Below the pieces are notes generated by a model. The model was not told the DNA's origin and made no database searches. It worked only from the letters and a program-made list of their open reading frames with translations. DNA of 11,763 nucleotides from Frankiales bacterium (GTDB taxonomy: Bacteria > Actinomycetota > Actinomycetes > Mycobacteriales > SCTD01), in contig JAODNB010000204.1 in NCBI GenBank assembly GCA_025464795.1, positions 1-11,763 on the forward strand, given 5' to 3'. This document shows, piece after piece, positions 1 through 6,029 of this stretch (position 1 is its first letter; the number at the start of each line of letters is the position of its first letter). Position numbers and translations under genes: made by a program.

Positions 1-1100
1 CCGATGGACTCGAGTCCCTTCACCCGGTCGAGCACGCGCGCGATCGTCTCGGCGTCCGGTTCCAGGCCGAGAGCCTTGCCCTTGAGCTCGATCGTCGCGC
101 GCCCGGCCATCTCCGAGATGAGCAGCCGGATCTCGTTACCCACGGCGGCCGGGTCGGTGTGCTGGTAGAGGTCCGGGTCGGCCTTGATGGCGCTGACGTG
201 CAGGCCCGCCTTGTGCGCGAACGCGGACGCGCCCACCCACGGCTGCGCCGCGACCGGGGCGACGTTGGCGACCTCTGCGACCGCGTGCGACACCCGGGCG
301 AGCTCGGCGAGCCGACCCGCGGGCAGGACCTGTCGCGAGAGCTTGTTCTCCAGTGCGGCGACCACGCTGAACAGGTCGGCGTTGCCGCACCGCTCGCCGT
401 ACCCGTTCGCCGTCCCCTGGACGTGGGTGGCGCCGACCTCGATCGCGGCCAGGGAGTTGGCCACCGCGCAGGACGTGTCGTTGTGCGCGTGGATGCCGAC
501 GCGCAGACCGTCCGCGACGACCGCGCCGACGATGTCCTGGAGCTGAGTCGGGAGCATCCCGCCGTTGGTGTCGCACAGCACGAGCACCGACGCCCCGGCC
601 TCCGCGGCGACCCGAAGGACCTCGAGGGCGTACGCGCGGTCGGCCTTCCACCCGTCGAAGAAGTGCTCCGCGTCGAGGACGACCCGCTGTCCCTCGGCCA
701 CGAGGTGCGACACGGAGTCGCGCACCATCGCGAGGTTCTCCTCGAGCGTCGTGCGCAGTGCCCTCGTCACGTGCCGCGCGTCGCTCTTCGCGACCATCGT
801 GGCGATGGTGGCCCCCGACTCACGCAGGTGCGCCAGGTCGTCTGCGGTCACCCCGCCGGGCTTGCGCGTCGCGCCGAAGGCGGTGAGCTGCGCCGTACGG
901 AGGTCGAGCTCGGTGCGCGCCCGTCGGAAGAACTCGGCGTCCTTCGGGTTCGCTCCCGGCCAGCCGCCCTCGATGAACCCCACACCCAGGTCGTCCAGGT
1001 GCCGAGCGATGGCCAGCTTGTCGTTGACGGACAAGGACAGCCCCTCGCCCTGCGACCCGTCGCGCAGCGTGGTGTCGTACACGTGGAAAGCGTCGTTCAA
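1..1100 (-). CDS. cimA: Citramalate synthase (CimA / LeuA-like), 3' end outside window
   Basis: Condenses pyruvate with acetyl-CoA to (R)-citramalate, the threonine-independent entry to 2-oxobutyrate and isoleucine; cytosolic. The first 366 codons are present. Near the N-terminus is DTTLRDGSQGEG (metal ligand Asp14), then a VGFIEGGWPGANPKD segment, a VLCDTNGGMLP strand, HAHND (metal ligands His204 and His206) and GTANGYGERCGN. These mark the HMGL-like TIM barrel of the DRE-TIM family, and the GGWPG/GANPKD wording fits the CimA branch rather than classical LeuA. The family is usually around 530 residues, so most of the C-terminal regulatory dimer domain is lost beyond base 1. Start: TTG at 1100, chosen because GGAG (complement of 1107-1110) lies six bases upstream and the length matches relatives; the frame is open back to about 1203, with a GTG at 1142 lacking a ribosome site. 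Last in the visible leuA-leuB-ilvE-CBS-cimA string. Citramalate rather than another 2-acyl-malate product is inferred from motif similarity. Confidence 0.88.
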   Translation of the reverse strand, partial: MNDAFHVYDTTLRDGSQGEGLSLSVNDKLAIARHLDDLGVGFIEGGWPGANPKDAEFFRRARTELDLRTAQLTAFGATRKPGGVTADDLAHLRESGATIATMVAKSDARHVTRALRTTLEENLAMVRDSVSHLVAEGQRVVLDAEHFFDGWKADRAYALEVLRVAAEAGASVLVLCDTNGGMLPTQLQDIVGAVVADGLRVGIHAHNDTSCAVANSLAAIEVGATHVQGTANGYGERCGNADLFSVVAALENKLSRQVLPAGRLAELARVSHAVAEVANVAPVAAQPWVGASAFAHKAGLHVSAIKADPDLYQHTDPAAVGNEIRLLISEMAGRATIELKGKALGLEPDAETIARVLDRVKGLESI

Positions 1101-1159
1101 GGGGTGCTCCAGAAACAGCGAACCCCTCCGGCCCGAGGGCACGAAGGGGAAGCGCGTCA

Positions 1160-1175
1160 GCTGAGGGAGCTCAGC
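1160..1175. other. Small hairpin in the cimA 5' region
   Basis: A perfect 6-bp inverted repeat, GCTGAG at 1160-1165 and CTCAGC at 1170-1175, encloses a four-base loop. It lies in the 133-base gap between the CBS gene and cimA, 60 to 75 bases upstream of the chosen TTG start. It has no T-run. It may simply be leader structure in a read-through transcript; no function can be assigned. Confidence 0.3.
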
Positions 1176-1212
1176 AGGCGCGCCTGGGAATGATGACCAG
1201 GTACTTCACGCG

Positions 1213-1232
1213 CCGCACGCTACACGGTGCGG
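1213..1232 (-). terminator. Weak hairpin just after the CBS gene
   Basis: CCGCAC at 1213-1218 pairs with GTGCGG at 1227-1232 around an eight-base loop, beginning one base after the CBS-protein stop codon (1234-1236). The 6-bp GC-rich stem has no U tract on either strand, so it could at most attenuate transcription into cimA or protect the 3' end of the upstream message. Called from its position and symmetry only. Confidence 0.35.
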
Positions 1233-1233
1233 A

Positions 1234-1626
1234 TCAGGTGGTGGCCAGCTGGCCGCGCTCGCTGAAGACGCGGACGATGTCGCGCACCGACAGGATGCCG
1301 ACGACCTCGCCGTCCTGGCACACCACCAGGTGACGGAAACCACCGCTGACCATGGCGGCGGCGGCGCGCCCGATCTCCCAGTCGGGCATCGCCGTCACGG
1401 CGTCCGGGGTCAGGTGATCGGAGCAGATCTCGGTCTCCGGGTCCTGGCCCTGCGCGACCGCTTCGAGGACGTCGCGCTCGGTCAGGATGCCCGGCCCGTC
1501 GGCCTCGGGGTCGAGGACCACCGCTGCACCGATCTTGCGCTCGGCCATGAGCTTCGCGGCCTGGCGGAGCGTGTGGGTCGGCCCGATCGTCAGGACCATC
1601 GGGCTCATCGCGTCACGTACGTGCAC
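1234..1626 (-). CDS. Small protein with tandem CBS domains
   Basis: A 130-residue stand-alone Bateman module. The first CBS domain (about residues 1-58) includes MTV-type strand MSPMVLTIGPTHTLRQAAKLMAERKIGAAVVLD followed by GILTERDVL; the second (about 66-126) includes a matching AAAAMVSGGFRHLVVCQDGEVVGILSVRDIVR. The repeated G-I-L/xx-RD signature is the usual adenosine-nucleotide-binding edge of CBS pairs. It has no catalytic domain, signal peptide or membrane segment, so a cytosolic nucleotide-sensing or partner-regulating role is inferred; the partner is unknown. Start is GTG at 1626, preceded by a strong AGGAGGT (complement of 1632-1638). It sits 45 bases after ilvE and 133 bases before cimA on the same strand, so cotranscription with branched-chain amino acid genes is likely. 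Domain call is firm; the biological role is not recognised. Confidence 0.9.
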   Translation of the reverse strand: MHVRDAMSPMVLTIGPTHTLRQAAKLMAERKIGAAVVLDPEADGPGILTERDVLEAVAQGQDPETEICSDHLTPDAVTAMPDWEIGRAAAAMVSGGFRHLVVCQDGEVVGILSVRDIVRVFSERGQLATT

Positions 1627-1671
1627 GGGGCACCTCCTGCTGGCGACGCTACGCCCGCTGGGGCCAAAGGA

Positions 1672-2757
1672 CTAGACGACGCGGCGCATCCAGCCGTAGG
1701 TGTCCTCGGCGCGGCCGTACTGGACGTCCATGAGGGCGTTGCGCAGCTTCATCGTGATCGTGCCGGGTTCCCCTGTACCTGCGACCGCCTCGCCCCCGGG
1801 CCAGCGCAGCGCACCGATCGGCGTGATGACCGCAGCGGTACCGCAGGCGAAGACCTCGACGACCCGGCCGTCGACGGCACCCTTGCGCCACTCGTCGACG
1901 TCGACCCGACGCTCCTCGACCGTGTGGCCGAGGTCCTTTGCGATCGTGATGATCGAGTCGCGGGTGATGCCCTCCAGGATCGTGCCGCTCACCTCGGGCG
2001 TGACCAGCGTTCCGTCGTCGAGGACGAGGAAGATGTTCATCCCGCCGAGCTCCTCGAGCCAGCGGTGCTCGCCGGCATCGAGGAAGACGACCTGGTCGCA
2101 GCCGTTGGCGATGGCCTCCTGCTGGGCGATCAGCGAAGCGGCGTAGTTGCCTCCGCACTTGGCAGCGCCGGTGCCACCGGGCGCGGAGCGGGTGTACTCC
2201 TGGGAGAGCCACAGCGACACCGGACGCAGCGGACCGCTGAAGTAGTTGCCAGAGGGCGACGCGATCAGCTGGTAGAGCGCGGACGCGGAAGGGCGCACCC
2301 CGAGCCCCACCTCGGTCGCCCAGATGAACGGCCGCAGGTAGAGCGAGGCGCCCTCGCCGTTCGGCACCCAGGCCTGGTCCTGCTTCACGAGCAGCTCGAG
2401 CGACTCCAGGAACAGCTCCTCCGGAAGCTGTGGCAGGGCCAGCCGCTCGGAGCTCTTGGCCATCCGGCGGGCGTTGCGCTCGGGCCGGAACAGCGAGACG
2501 CCGCCGTCGGGCTGGCGGTAGGCCTTCATGCCCTCGAAGACCGTCTGCCCGTAGTGGAGGACGACGGAGGCCGGGTCGACAAGCGTGGGGCCGTACGCAG
2601 TCAGGACGCCGTCGTGCCAGCCCTGGCCCTCGGTGTACGTGGCCGTCACCATGTGGTCGGTGAAGACCTTGCCGAACGCCGGGTTTGCCAGGATCTCGGC
2701 GCGGGCCTTGTCGCTGGTGGGGTGGTCGGTCGGCGTCACTGCGAACTGCATGCTCAT
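1672..2757 (-). CDS. ilvE: Branched-chain amino acid aminotransferase
   Basis: PLP-dependent fold-type IV transaminase that interconverts leucine, isoleucine and valine with their 2-oxo acids using glutamate/2-oxoglutarate; cytosolic. The protein is 361 residues, the usual length for the long actinobacterial BCAT type. Visible marks are SVVLHYGQTVFEGMKAY (about 64-80), YLRPFIWATE, the internal-aldimine lysine in TGAAKCGGNYA (Lys200), VVFLDAGEHRWLEELGGMNIF, and the C-terminal VFACGTAAVITPIG that cradles the PLP phosphate. The ATG at 2757 was chosen because AGGAGG (complement of 2764-2769) is six bases upstream; another ATG lies two codons inside. The open frame continues upstream as an artefact through leuB. 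It follows leuB by 44 bases and precedes the CBS gene by 45, consistent with one operon serving the last step of leucine, isoleucine and valine synthesis. Confidence 0.96.
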   Translation of the reverse strand: MSMQFAVTPTDHPTSDKARAEILANPAFGKVFTDHMVTATYTEGQGWHDGVLTAYGPTLVDPASVVLHYGQTVFEGMKAYRQPDGGVSLFRPERNARRMAKSSERLALPQLPEELFLESLELLVKQDQAWVPNGEGASLYLRPFIWATEVGLGVRPSASALYQLIASPSGNYFSGPLRPVSLWLSQEYTRSAPGGTGAAKCGGNYAASLIAQQEAIANGCDQVVFLDAGEHRWLEELGGMNIFLVLDDGTLVTPEVSGTILEGITRDSIITIAKDLGHTVEERRVDVDEWRKGAVDGRVVEVFACGTAAVITPIGALRWPGGEAVAGTGEPGTITMKLRNALMDVQYGRAEDTYGWMRRVV

Positions 2758-2763
2758 CTGAGT

Positions 2764-2769
2764 CCTCCT
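2764..2769 (-). promoter_or_regulatory. Strong ribosome binding site of ilvE
   Basis: AGGAGG on the minus strand, six bases before the ATG at 2757. This perfect anti-16S match fixes the ilvE start and rules out the long upstream extension of the frame through leuB. Confidence 0.85.
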
Positions 2770-2801
2770 GTCGTACAAGGCTACTGGGAGGCCACGGACC
2801 G

Positions 2802-3815
2802 CTATCCGGCGACGAGGGTGGCGAGCGCGTCGCCCACTGCGGCCGTGCTGCGTACGCCCGTGCCACGGGTGGCGAGGTCCTTCGCCACGGCGGACTCGAC
2901 GCGCTGCGCCTCCTCGGCGTGGCCGAGGTGGTCGAGCAGGAGCGCGACGGACAGCACCGTCGCGGTCGGGTCCGCCTTCTGCTGGCCGGCGATGTCTGGG
3001 GCACTGCCGTGCACCGGCTCGAACATGCTCGGGTTCGTGCCCGAGACGTCCAGGTTGCCCGAGGCGGCGAGGCCGATGCCGCCCCCGATGGCCGCACCGA
3101 TGTCGGTGATGATGTCGCCGAACAGGTTGTCGGTCACGACCACGTCGAAGCGCCCGGGGTCGGTCACGAAGAACATCGACGCGGCGTCGATGTGCTGGTA
3201 GCCCACCTCGACGTCCGGGAAGTCCGCGTGCACCTCGTCGAAGACGCGCTTCCACAGACCACCGGCGTGCACGAGGACGTTGGTCTTGTGCACCAGGGTG
3301 AGGTGCTTCCGTCGCTTCTGCGCGCGGCCGAAGGCGTCGCGGACGACCCGCTCGACGCCGTACGCCGTGTTGATCGAGACCTCCGTCGCGACCTCGTGCG
3401 GGGTGCCGGTGCGCATCGACCCGCCGTTGCCGACGTACGGGCCCTCGGTGCCCTCGCGCACGACCACCATGTCGACCGGCCCCTTCACCGGACCCTCGAC
3501 TCCGGGGTACAGGCGGACGGGACGCAGGTTGACGTGGTGGTCCAGGGCGAAGCGCAGCTTCAGCAGCAGGCCGCGCTCGAGCACTCCCGGCGGCACCGAG
3601 GGATCCCCGATGGCGCCGAGCAGGATCGCGTCGAACCCCCGGAGCTCGTCGATGACCGACTCGGGCAGCGTCTCACCGGTGCGGTGATATGCGGTCGCCC
3701 CGAGGTCGTAGTCGGTGGTGTCGACGTCGGGCAGCACGGTGCGCAGCACCTTGAGGCCCTCGGCGACGACCTCCGGTCCGATGCCGTCTCCACCGATCAC
3801 TGCCAGCTTCGTCAT
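2802..3815 (-). CDS. leuB: 3-isopropylmalate dehydrogenase
   Basis: NAD-dependent oxidative decarboxylation of (2R,3S)-3-isopropylmalate to 2-oxoisocaproate, the third enzyme of the leucine pathway; cytosolic homodimer. The 337-residue product is the short actinobacterial type. Motifs in order: KLAVIGGDGIGPEVV at the N-terminus, LLGAIGDPSVPPG, the substrate-binding arginines in LRFALDHHVNLRPVRLYPG, the catalytic tyrosine in REGTEGPYVGNGG, the catalytic lysine in LVHKTNVL, the metal aspartates in TDNLFGDIITD, and the NAD-binding FEPVHGSAPDIAG. ATG at 3815 is preferred because it places KLAVIGGDGIG at the family position; an in-frame ATG at 3845 would add ten residues with no family counterpart. 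There is no Shine-Dalgarno before 3815, which fits a leaderless message from the promoter at 3823-3850. It lies 36 bases after the leuA stop. Confidence 0.96.
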   Translation of the reverse strand: MTKLAVIGGDGIGPEVVAEGLKVLRTVLPDVDTTDYDLGATAYHRTGETLPESVIDELRGFDAILLGAIGDPSVPPGVLERGLLLKLRFALDHHVNLRPVRLYPGVEGPVKGPVDMVVVREGTEGPYVGNGGSMRTGTPHEVATEVSINTAYGVERVVRDAFGRAQKRRKHLTLVHKTNVLVHAGGLWKRVFDEVHADFPDVEVGYQHIDAASMFFVTDPGRFDVVVTDNLFGDIITDIGAAIGGGIGLAASGNLDVSGTNPSMFEPVHGSAPDIAGQQKADPTATVLSVALLLDHLGHAEEAQRVESAVAKDLATRGTGVRSTAAVGDALATLVAG

Positions 3816-3822
3816 ACCGGCA

Positions 3823-3850
3823 ATGCTACATGGTGGGACTGCCATCCCAC
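3823..3850 (-). promoter_or_regulatory. Candidate leaderless leuB promoter with palindromic operator
   Basis: On the minus strand a -10-like TAGCAT (complement of 3823-3828) ends seven bases before the leuB ATG, so transcription would begin at or next to the start codon; this matches the missing ribosome site. Just upstream is a perfect 6-bp inverted repeat, GTGGGA at 3833-3838 and TCCCAC at 3845-3850 with a six-base centre, filling the -35/-10 spacer. No good -35 hexamer is visible, as is common for regulated actinobacterial promoters. IclR-family leucine regulators (LtbR of Corynebacterium, NdgR/AreB of Streptomyces) are known to act on leuB or leuCD, so a repressor or activator of that family is a reasonable candidate, but I cannot confirm that this is its motif. 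The repeat could alternatively act as an RNA hairpin between leuA and leuB. Confidence 0.5.
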
Positions 3851-3851
3851 A

Positions 3852-5522
3852 TCATGAGACGCGGTTGACCCCGCTGACGATCGCGCGCAGGGAGCTCGTG
3901 ACGATCGACGGGTGGATGCCGCAGCCCCAGACGACCTGACCGGCGACCGCGAGCTCGAGGTAGGACGCCGCCTGGGAGTCCTCACCGGCGCCGGTGGCGT
4001 GCTCGACGTAGTCGAGGACGCGGACGTCCAGGCCCAGGGTCGACAGGGCGTGCACGAAGGCTGCGATGGGCCCGTTGCCCTCGCCGCGGATCGTGTGCTC
4101 GGCTCCCTGCCAGACGACGACCGACTCGATGGCGTCCGTGTCGCCGCTGCTCGTGCTGAACGACACGAGAGAGAGGGCACCCGGACCGAGGTAGGTGTCG
4201 CCGAAGATGGACCAGATGCGTGCGGGCGAGATCTCACCGCCTTCGCCGTCCGCGACCTCCTGCACGATGCGGGAGAACTCGATCTGCATGCGCCGCGGGA
4301 GGTCGAGGTGGTGGTCGTGCTTGAGCACGTAGGCCACGCCGCCCTTGCCGGACTGGCTGTTGACCCGGATGACCGCCTCGTAGGTGCGCCCGACGTCCTT
4401 CGGGTCGATGGGCAGGTACGGAACGCCCCACTGGTAGTCGTCGACCGGAACTCCGGCCGCGGCCGCATCGCGCTCCATGGCCTCCAGGCCCTTCTTGATG
4501 GCGTCCTGGTGGGAGCCGGAGAAGGCCGTGTAGACGAGGTCCCCGCCGTACGGGTGGCGAGGGTGCACGGGCAGCTGGTTGCAGTGCTCGACGGTGCGCC
4601 GGATCTCGTCGATGTCGCTGAAGTCGATGCCGCTCTCGATGCCCTGGCTGAACAGGTTGAGTCCGAGCGTCACCAGGCAGACGTTCCCCGTGCGCTCACC
4701 GTTGCCGAACAGGCAGCCCTCGACCCGGTCGGCCCCCGCCATGACGCCCTGCTCCGCAGCGGCGACCGCTGTCCCCCGGTCGTTGTGGGGGTGCAGGCTG
4801 ATGATGACCGACGAGCGGCGGGCACCGAGCCGACGGATGACCCACTCGATCTGGTCGGCGTAGACGTTCGGCGTGCTCATCTCGACCGTCGCCGGCAGGT
4901 TGATGACGACGGGGCTCTCAGGCGTCGGCTGCCACACGTCCATGACCGCCTCGCAGACCTCGACGGCGTAGTCGAGCTCGGTTCCGGTGAAGGACTCCGG
5001 GCTGTACTGCCACCGGACGACCTGGCCGGGCAGCAGCTGCTCGACATACTTCTTGCACCACGTCGCGCCCTGGACGGCGATGTCCTTGACGCCGTCCTTG
5101 TCGAGCCCGAACACCACCCGACGCTGAAGCGTCGACGTCGAGTTGTAGAGGTGGACCAGGACGGGGCTCGTGCAGCCGACCAGCGACTGGACGGTCCGCT
5201 CGATGAGCTCCTCGCGAGCCTGCGTGAGGACCTGGATCGTCACGTCCGCAGGGATGTGGTCCTTCTCGATCAGCAGACGGATGAAGTCGAAGTCGGTGGA
5301 GGAGGCGGCGGGGAAGCCGACCTCGATCTCCTTGTAGCCCATCTCGACGAGCAGGGTGAACAGCTTCAGCTTGCGGTCGGCGTCCATCGGTTCGATGAGC
5401 GCCTGGTTGCCGTCACGGAGGTCGACCGAGCACCACTGCGGGGCCTTGTCGATCACCTGCGAGGGCCAGGTGCGATCGGGGATGTCGATCGGGGCGAACG
5501 GCTGGTACCGGTTGTGCTTCAC
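3852..5522 (-). CDS. leuA: 2-isopropylmalate synthase
   Basis: Condenses acetyl-CoA with 2-oxoisovalerate to 2-isopropylmalate, the committed and leucine-inhibited step of leucine synthesis; cytosolic. The product is 556 residues, as usual for the actinobacterial LeuA2 type. The N-terminal RYQPFAPIDIPDRTWPS lead is followed by the TIM barrel: SVDLRDGNQAL (metal ligand Asp37), MGYKEIEVGFPAASSTDFDF, HLYNSTS, NLPATVEMSTPNVYADQIEW, HPHNDRG (ligands His244 and His246) and FGNGERTGN. A linker and the C-terminal regulatory dimer domain end in VVWGCGIHPSIVTSSLRAIVSGVNR. Start is GTG at 5522, chosen for GGAG five bases upstream (SD at 5528-5532) and family length; the frame stays open to 5648 but that part is the leader region. 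Expression is probably controlled by the leucine-rich leader peptide and RNA element immediately upstream. Confidence 0.97.
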   Translation of the reverse strand: MKHNRYQPFAPIDIPDRTWPSQVIDKAPQWCSVDLRDGNQALIEPMDADRKLKLFTLLVEMGYKEIEVGFPAASSTDFDFIRLLIEKDHIPADVTIQVLTQAREELIERTVQSLVGCTSPVLVHLYNSTSTLQRRVVFGLDKDGVKDIAVQGATWCKKYVEQLLPGQVVRWQYSPESFTGTELDYAVEVCEAVMDVWQPTPESPVVINLPATVEMSTPNVYADQIEWVIRRLGARRSSVIISLHPHNDRGTAVAAAEQGVMAGADRVEGCLFGNGERTGNVCLVTLGLNLFSQGIESGIDFSDIDEIRRTVEHCNQLPVHPRHPYGGDLVYTAFSGSHQDAIKKGLEAMERDAAAAGVPVDDYQWGVPYLPIDPKDVGRTYEAVIRVNSQSGKGGVAYVLKHDHHLDLPRRMQIEFSRIVQEVADGEGGEISPARIWSIFGDTYLGPGALSLVSFSTSSGDTDAIESVVVWQGAEHTIRGEGNGPIAAFVHALSTLGLDVRVLDYVEHATGAGEDSQAASYLELAVAGQVVWGCGIHPSIVTSSLRAIVSGVNRVS

Positions 5523-5537
5523 AAGGTCTCCTGCGAT

Positions 5538-5608
5538 CTCGTTCGGGGTGCGGCCAGCACGATCACCCGCGACGAGGAGGTGGCCTCTAGGAAGAACCCT
5601 CGTCGCGG
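5538..5608 (-). promoter_or_regulatory. leuA leader RNA (LEU-type attenuator/pseudoknot)
   Basis: Two mutually exclusive structures can be drawn in the minus-strand RNA. Stem A is a perfect 11-bp pairing of CCGCGACGAGG at 5567-5577 (plus-strand spelling) with 5598-5608; its 5' RNA arm is codons 8-12 of the leader peptide, directly after the Leu codons. Stem B pairs 5538-5550 with 5564-5576 as two 5-bp helices (CTCGT/ACGAG and GGGTG/CACCC) around a 3x3 internal loop, and uses the same arm as stem A. In addition the loop of stem A contains GGCCA (5581-5585), which is complementary to TGGCC in the loop of stem B (5552-5556), giving a possible pseudoknot. A conserved pseudoknot named the LEU element has been described upstream of leuA in most Actinobacteria, and this fits it. 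There is no U-run; stem B ends five bases before the leuA SD, so control of translation is as likely as transcription termination. Confidence 0.7.
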
Positions 5609-5631
5609 CCCGTAAGGAGGAGGCTCGCCAT
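5587..5631 (-). CDS. leuA leader peptide (14 aa, Leu-Leu-Leu)
   Basis: An ATG at 5631 opens a 14-codon frame, MASLLLTGRDEGSS, stopping at TAG 5587-5589, 64 bases before the leuA GTG. Three consecutive leucine codons (CTC CTC CTT, codons 4-6, bases 5614-5622) form the sensor. A ribosome slowed there by scarce leucyl-tRNA would cover part of the 5' arm of stem A (5598-5608) and shift the RNA fold. No Shine-Dalgarno precedes the ATG, but a -10-like TACCCT ends seven bases upstream, suggesting leaderless translation. The size, placement and run of cognate codons are what is expected for a regulatory leader peptide; it has no expected function as a free protein. The direction of the response (which fold permits leuA expression) cannot be settled by eye. 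Confidence 0.8.
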   Translation of the reverse strand: MASLLLTGRDEGSS

Positions 5632-5638
5632 GGCGTTG

Positions 5639-5644
5639 AGGGTA
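5639..5644 (-). promoter_or_regulatory. Candidate -10 element for the leuA leader transcript
   Basis: TACCCT on the minus strand (TANNNT consensus) ends seven bases before the leader-peptide ATG, the same geometry seen before leuB (TAGCAT, seven bases, ATG). It lies in the 23-base gap between the VOC stop codon and the leader ATG. No convincing -35 hexamer is visible in the overlapping end of the VOC gene, so the call rests on spacing and on the absence of a ribosome site. Confidence 0.4.
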
Positions 5645-5654
5645 ACAAACTTGC

Positions 5655-6029
5655 CTAGCTCTTGCGGATCTCCTGCACGGCCCAGCTGTTGCCGTCGGGA
5701 TCGTCGAAGTACACGAAGGCGACCTGCTCCCCCATCCACTGGACGTCGCTGGCCTCGATGCCGTTGTCGAGCAGGTGCTGCCGTGCCGCTTCGATGTCGG
5801 AGACTACGAGGTGCGTGCCCTTCAGGGACCCCGGTGCCATGTCGCCGATCCCCGAGGCGCCGGCGAACACGATCGAGCAACCCGAACCCGGAGGCGTCAG
5901 CTGGACGACGCGCATGGTGGGCGTCGGCGCGATGTTGTGGTCGAGGTGGAAGCCCACCCGCTGGTAGAACTCGATCGACCGATCCACGTCGGACACGGGC
6001 ACCATGACGACTTCCAGCTTCCAGTCCAT
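5655..6029 (-). CDS. VOC-fold (glyoxalase/bleomycin-resistance-like) protein
   Basis: A 124-residue single-chain vicinal-oxygen-chelate protein with two beta-alpha-beta-beta-beta halves. The first half begins WKLEVVMVPVSDVDRSIEFYQRVGFHLD (about 3-30), the second KGTHLVVSDIEAARQHLLDNGIEA (about 70-93), ending in VAFVYFDDPDGNSWAVQEI with the typical terminal Glu120. The usual first-strand metal-ligand histidine is not obvious (VMVPV), so metal-dependent catalysis is uncertain and binding or detoxification of a small molecule is equally possible. Substrate unknown. The ATG shares its first base with the TGA of the hydrolase gene (TGATG at 6027-6031), implying translational coupling. Its stop is only 23 bases upstream of the leuA leader peptide, so transcripts from serA could run on into leuA. 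No signal peptide or membrane segment is seen. Confidence 0.88.
   Translation of the reverse strand: MDWKLEVVMVPVSDVDRSIEFYQRVGFHLDHNIAPTPTMRVVQLTPPGSGCSIVFAGASGIGDMAPGSLKGTHLVVSDIEAARQHLLDNGIEASDVQWMGEQVAFVYFDDPDGNSWAVQEIRKS

Noticed and set aside
1330..3201. A 623-codon plus-strand open frame opposite the CBS, ilvE and leuB genes
   Set aside because: It spans several genes that have firm motifs on the other strand, its product is Arg/Gly/Ala-rich without family signatures, and such shadows are expected at high GC.
1672..3255. A 527-residue extended ilvE reading through leuB
   Set aside because: The extension is out of frame with leuB and low-complexity; the AGGAGG before 2757 and family length fix the shorter start.
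3816..3845. leuB starting at the ATG at 3845
   Set aside because: It would add ten residues absent from the family and place the start inside the inverted repeat; kept only as a possible alternative on a read-through transcript.
3912..5615. A 567-codon plus-strand open frame opposite leuA
   Set aside because: It mirrors leuA nearly exactly, has Asp/Arg/Val-biased composition typical of an antisense shadow, and no recognisable domain.
5523..5648. leuA starting at 5648 (598 residues)
   Set aside because: The additional 42 codons overlap the leader peptide and hairpins; GTG 5522 has a good ribosome site and matches homologues.
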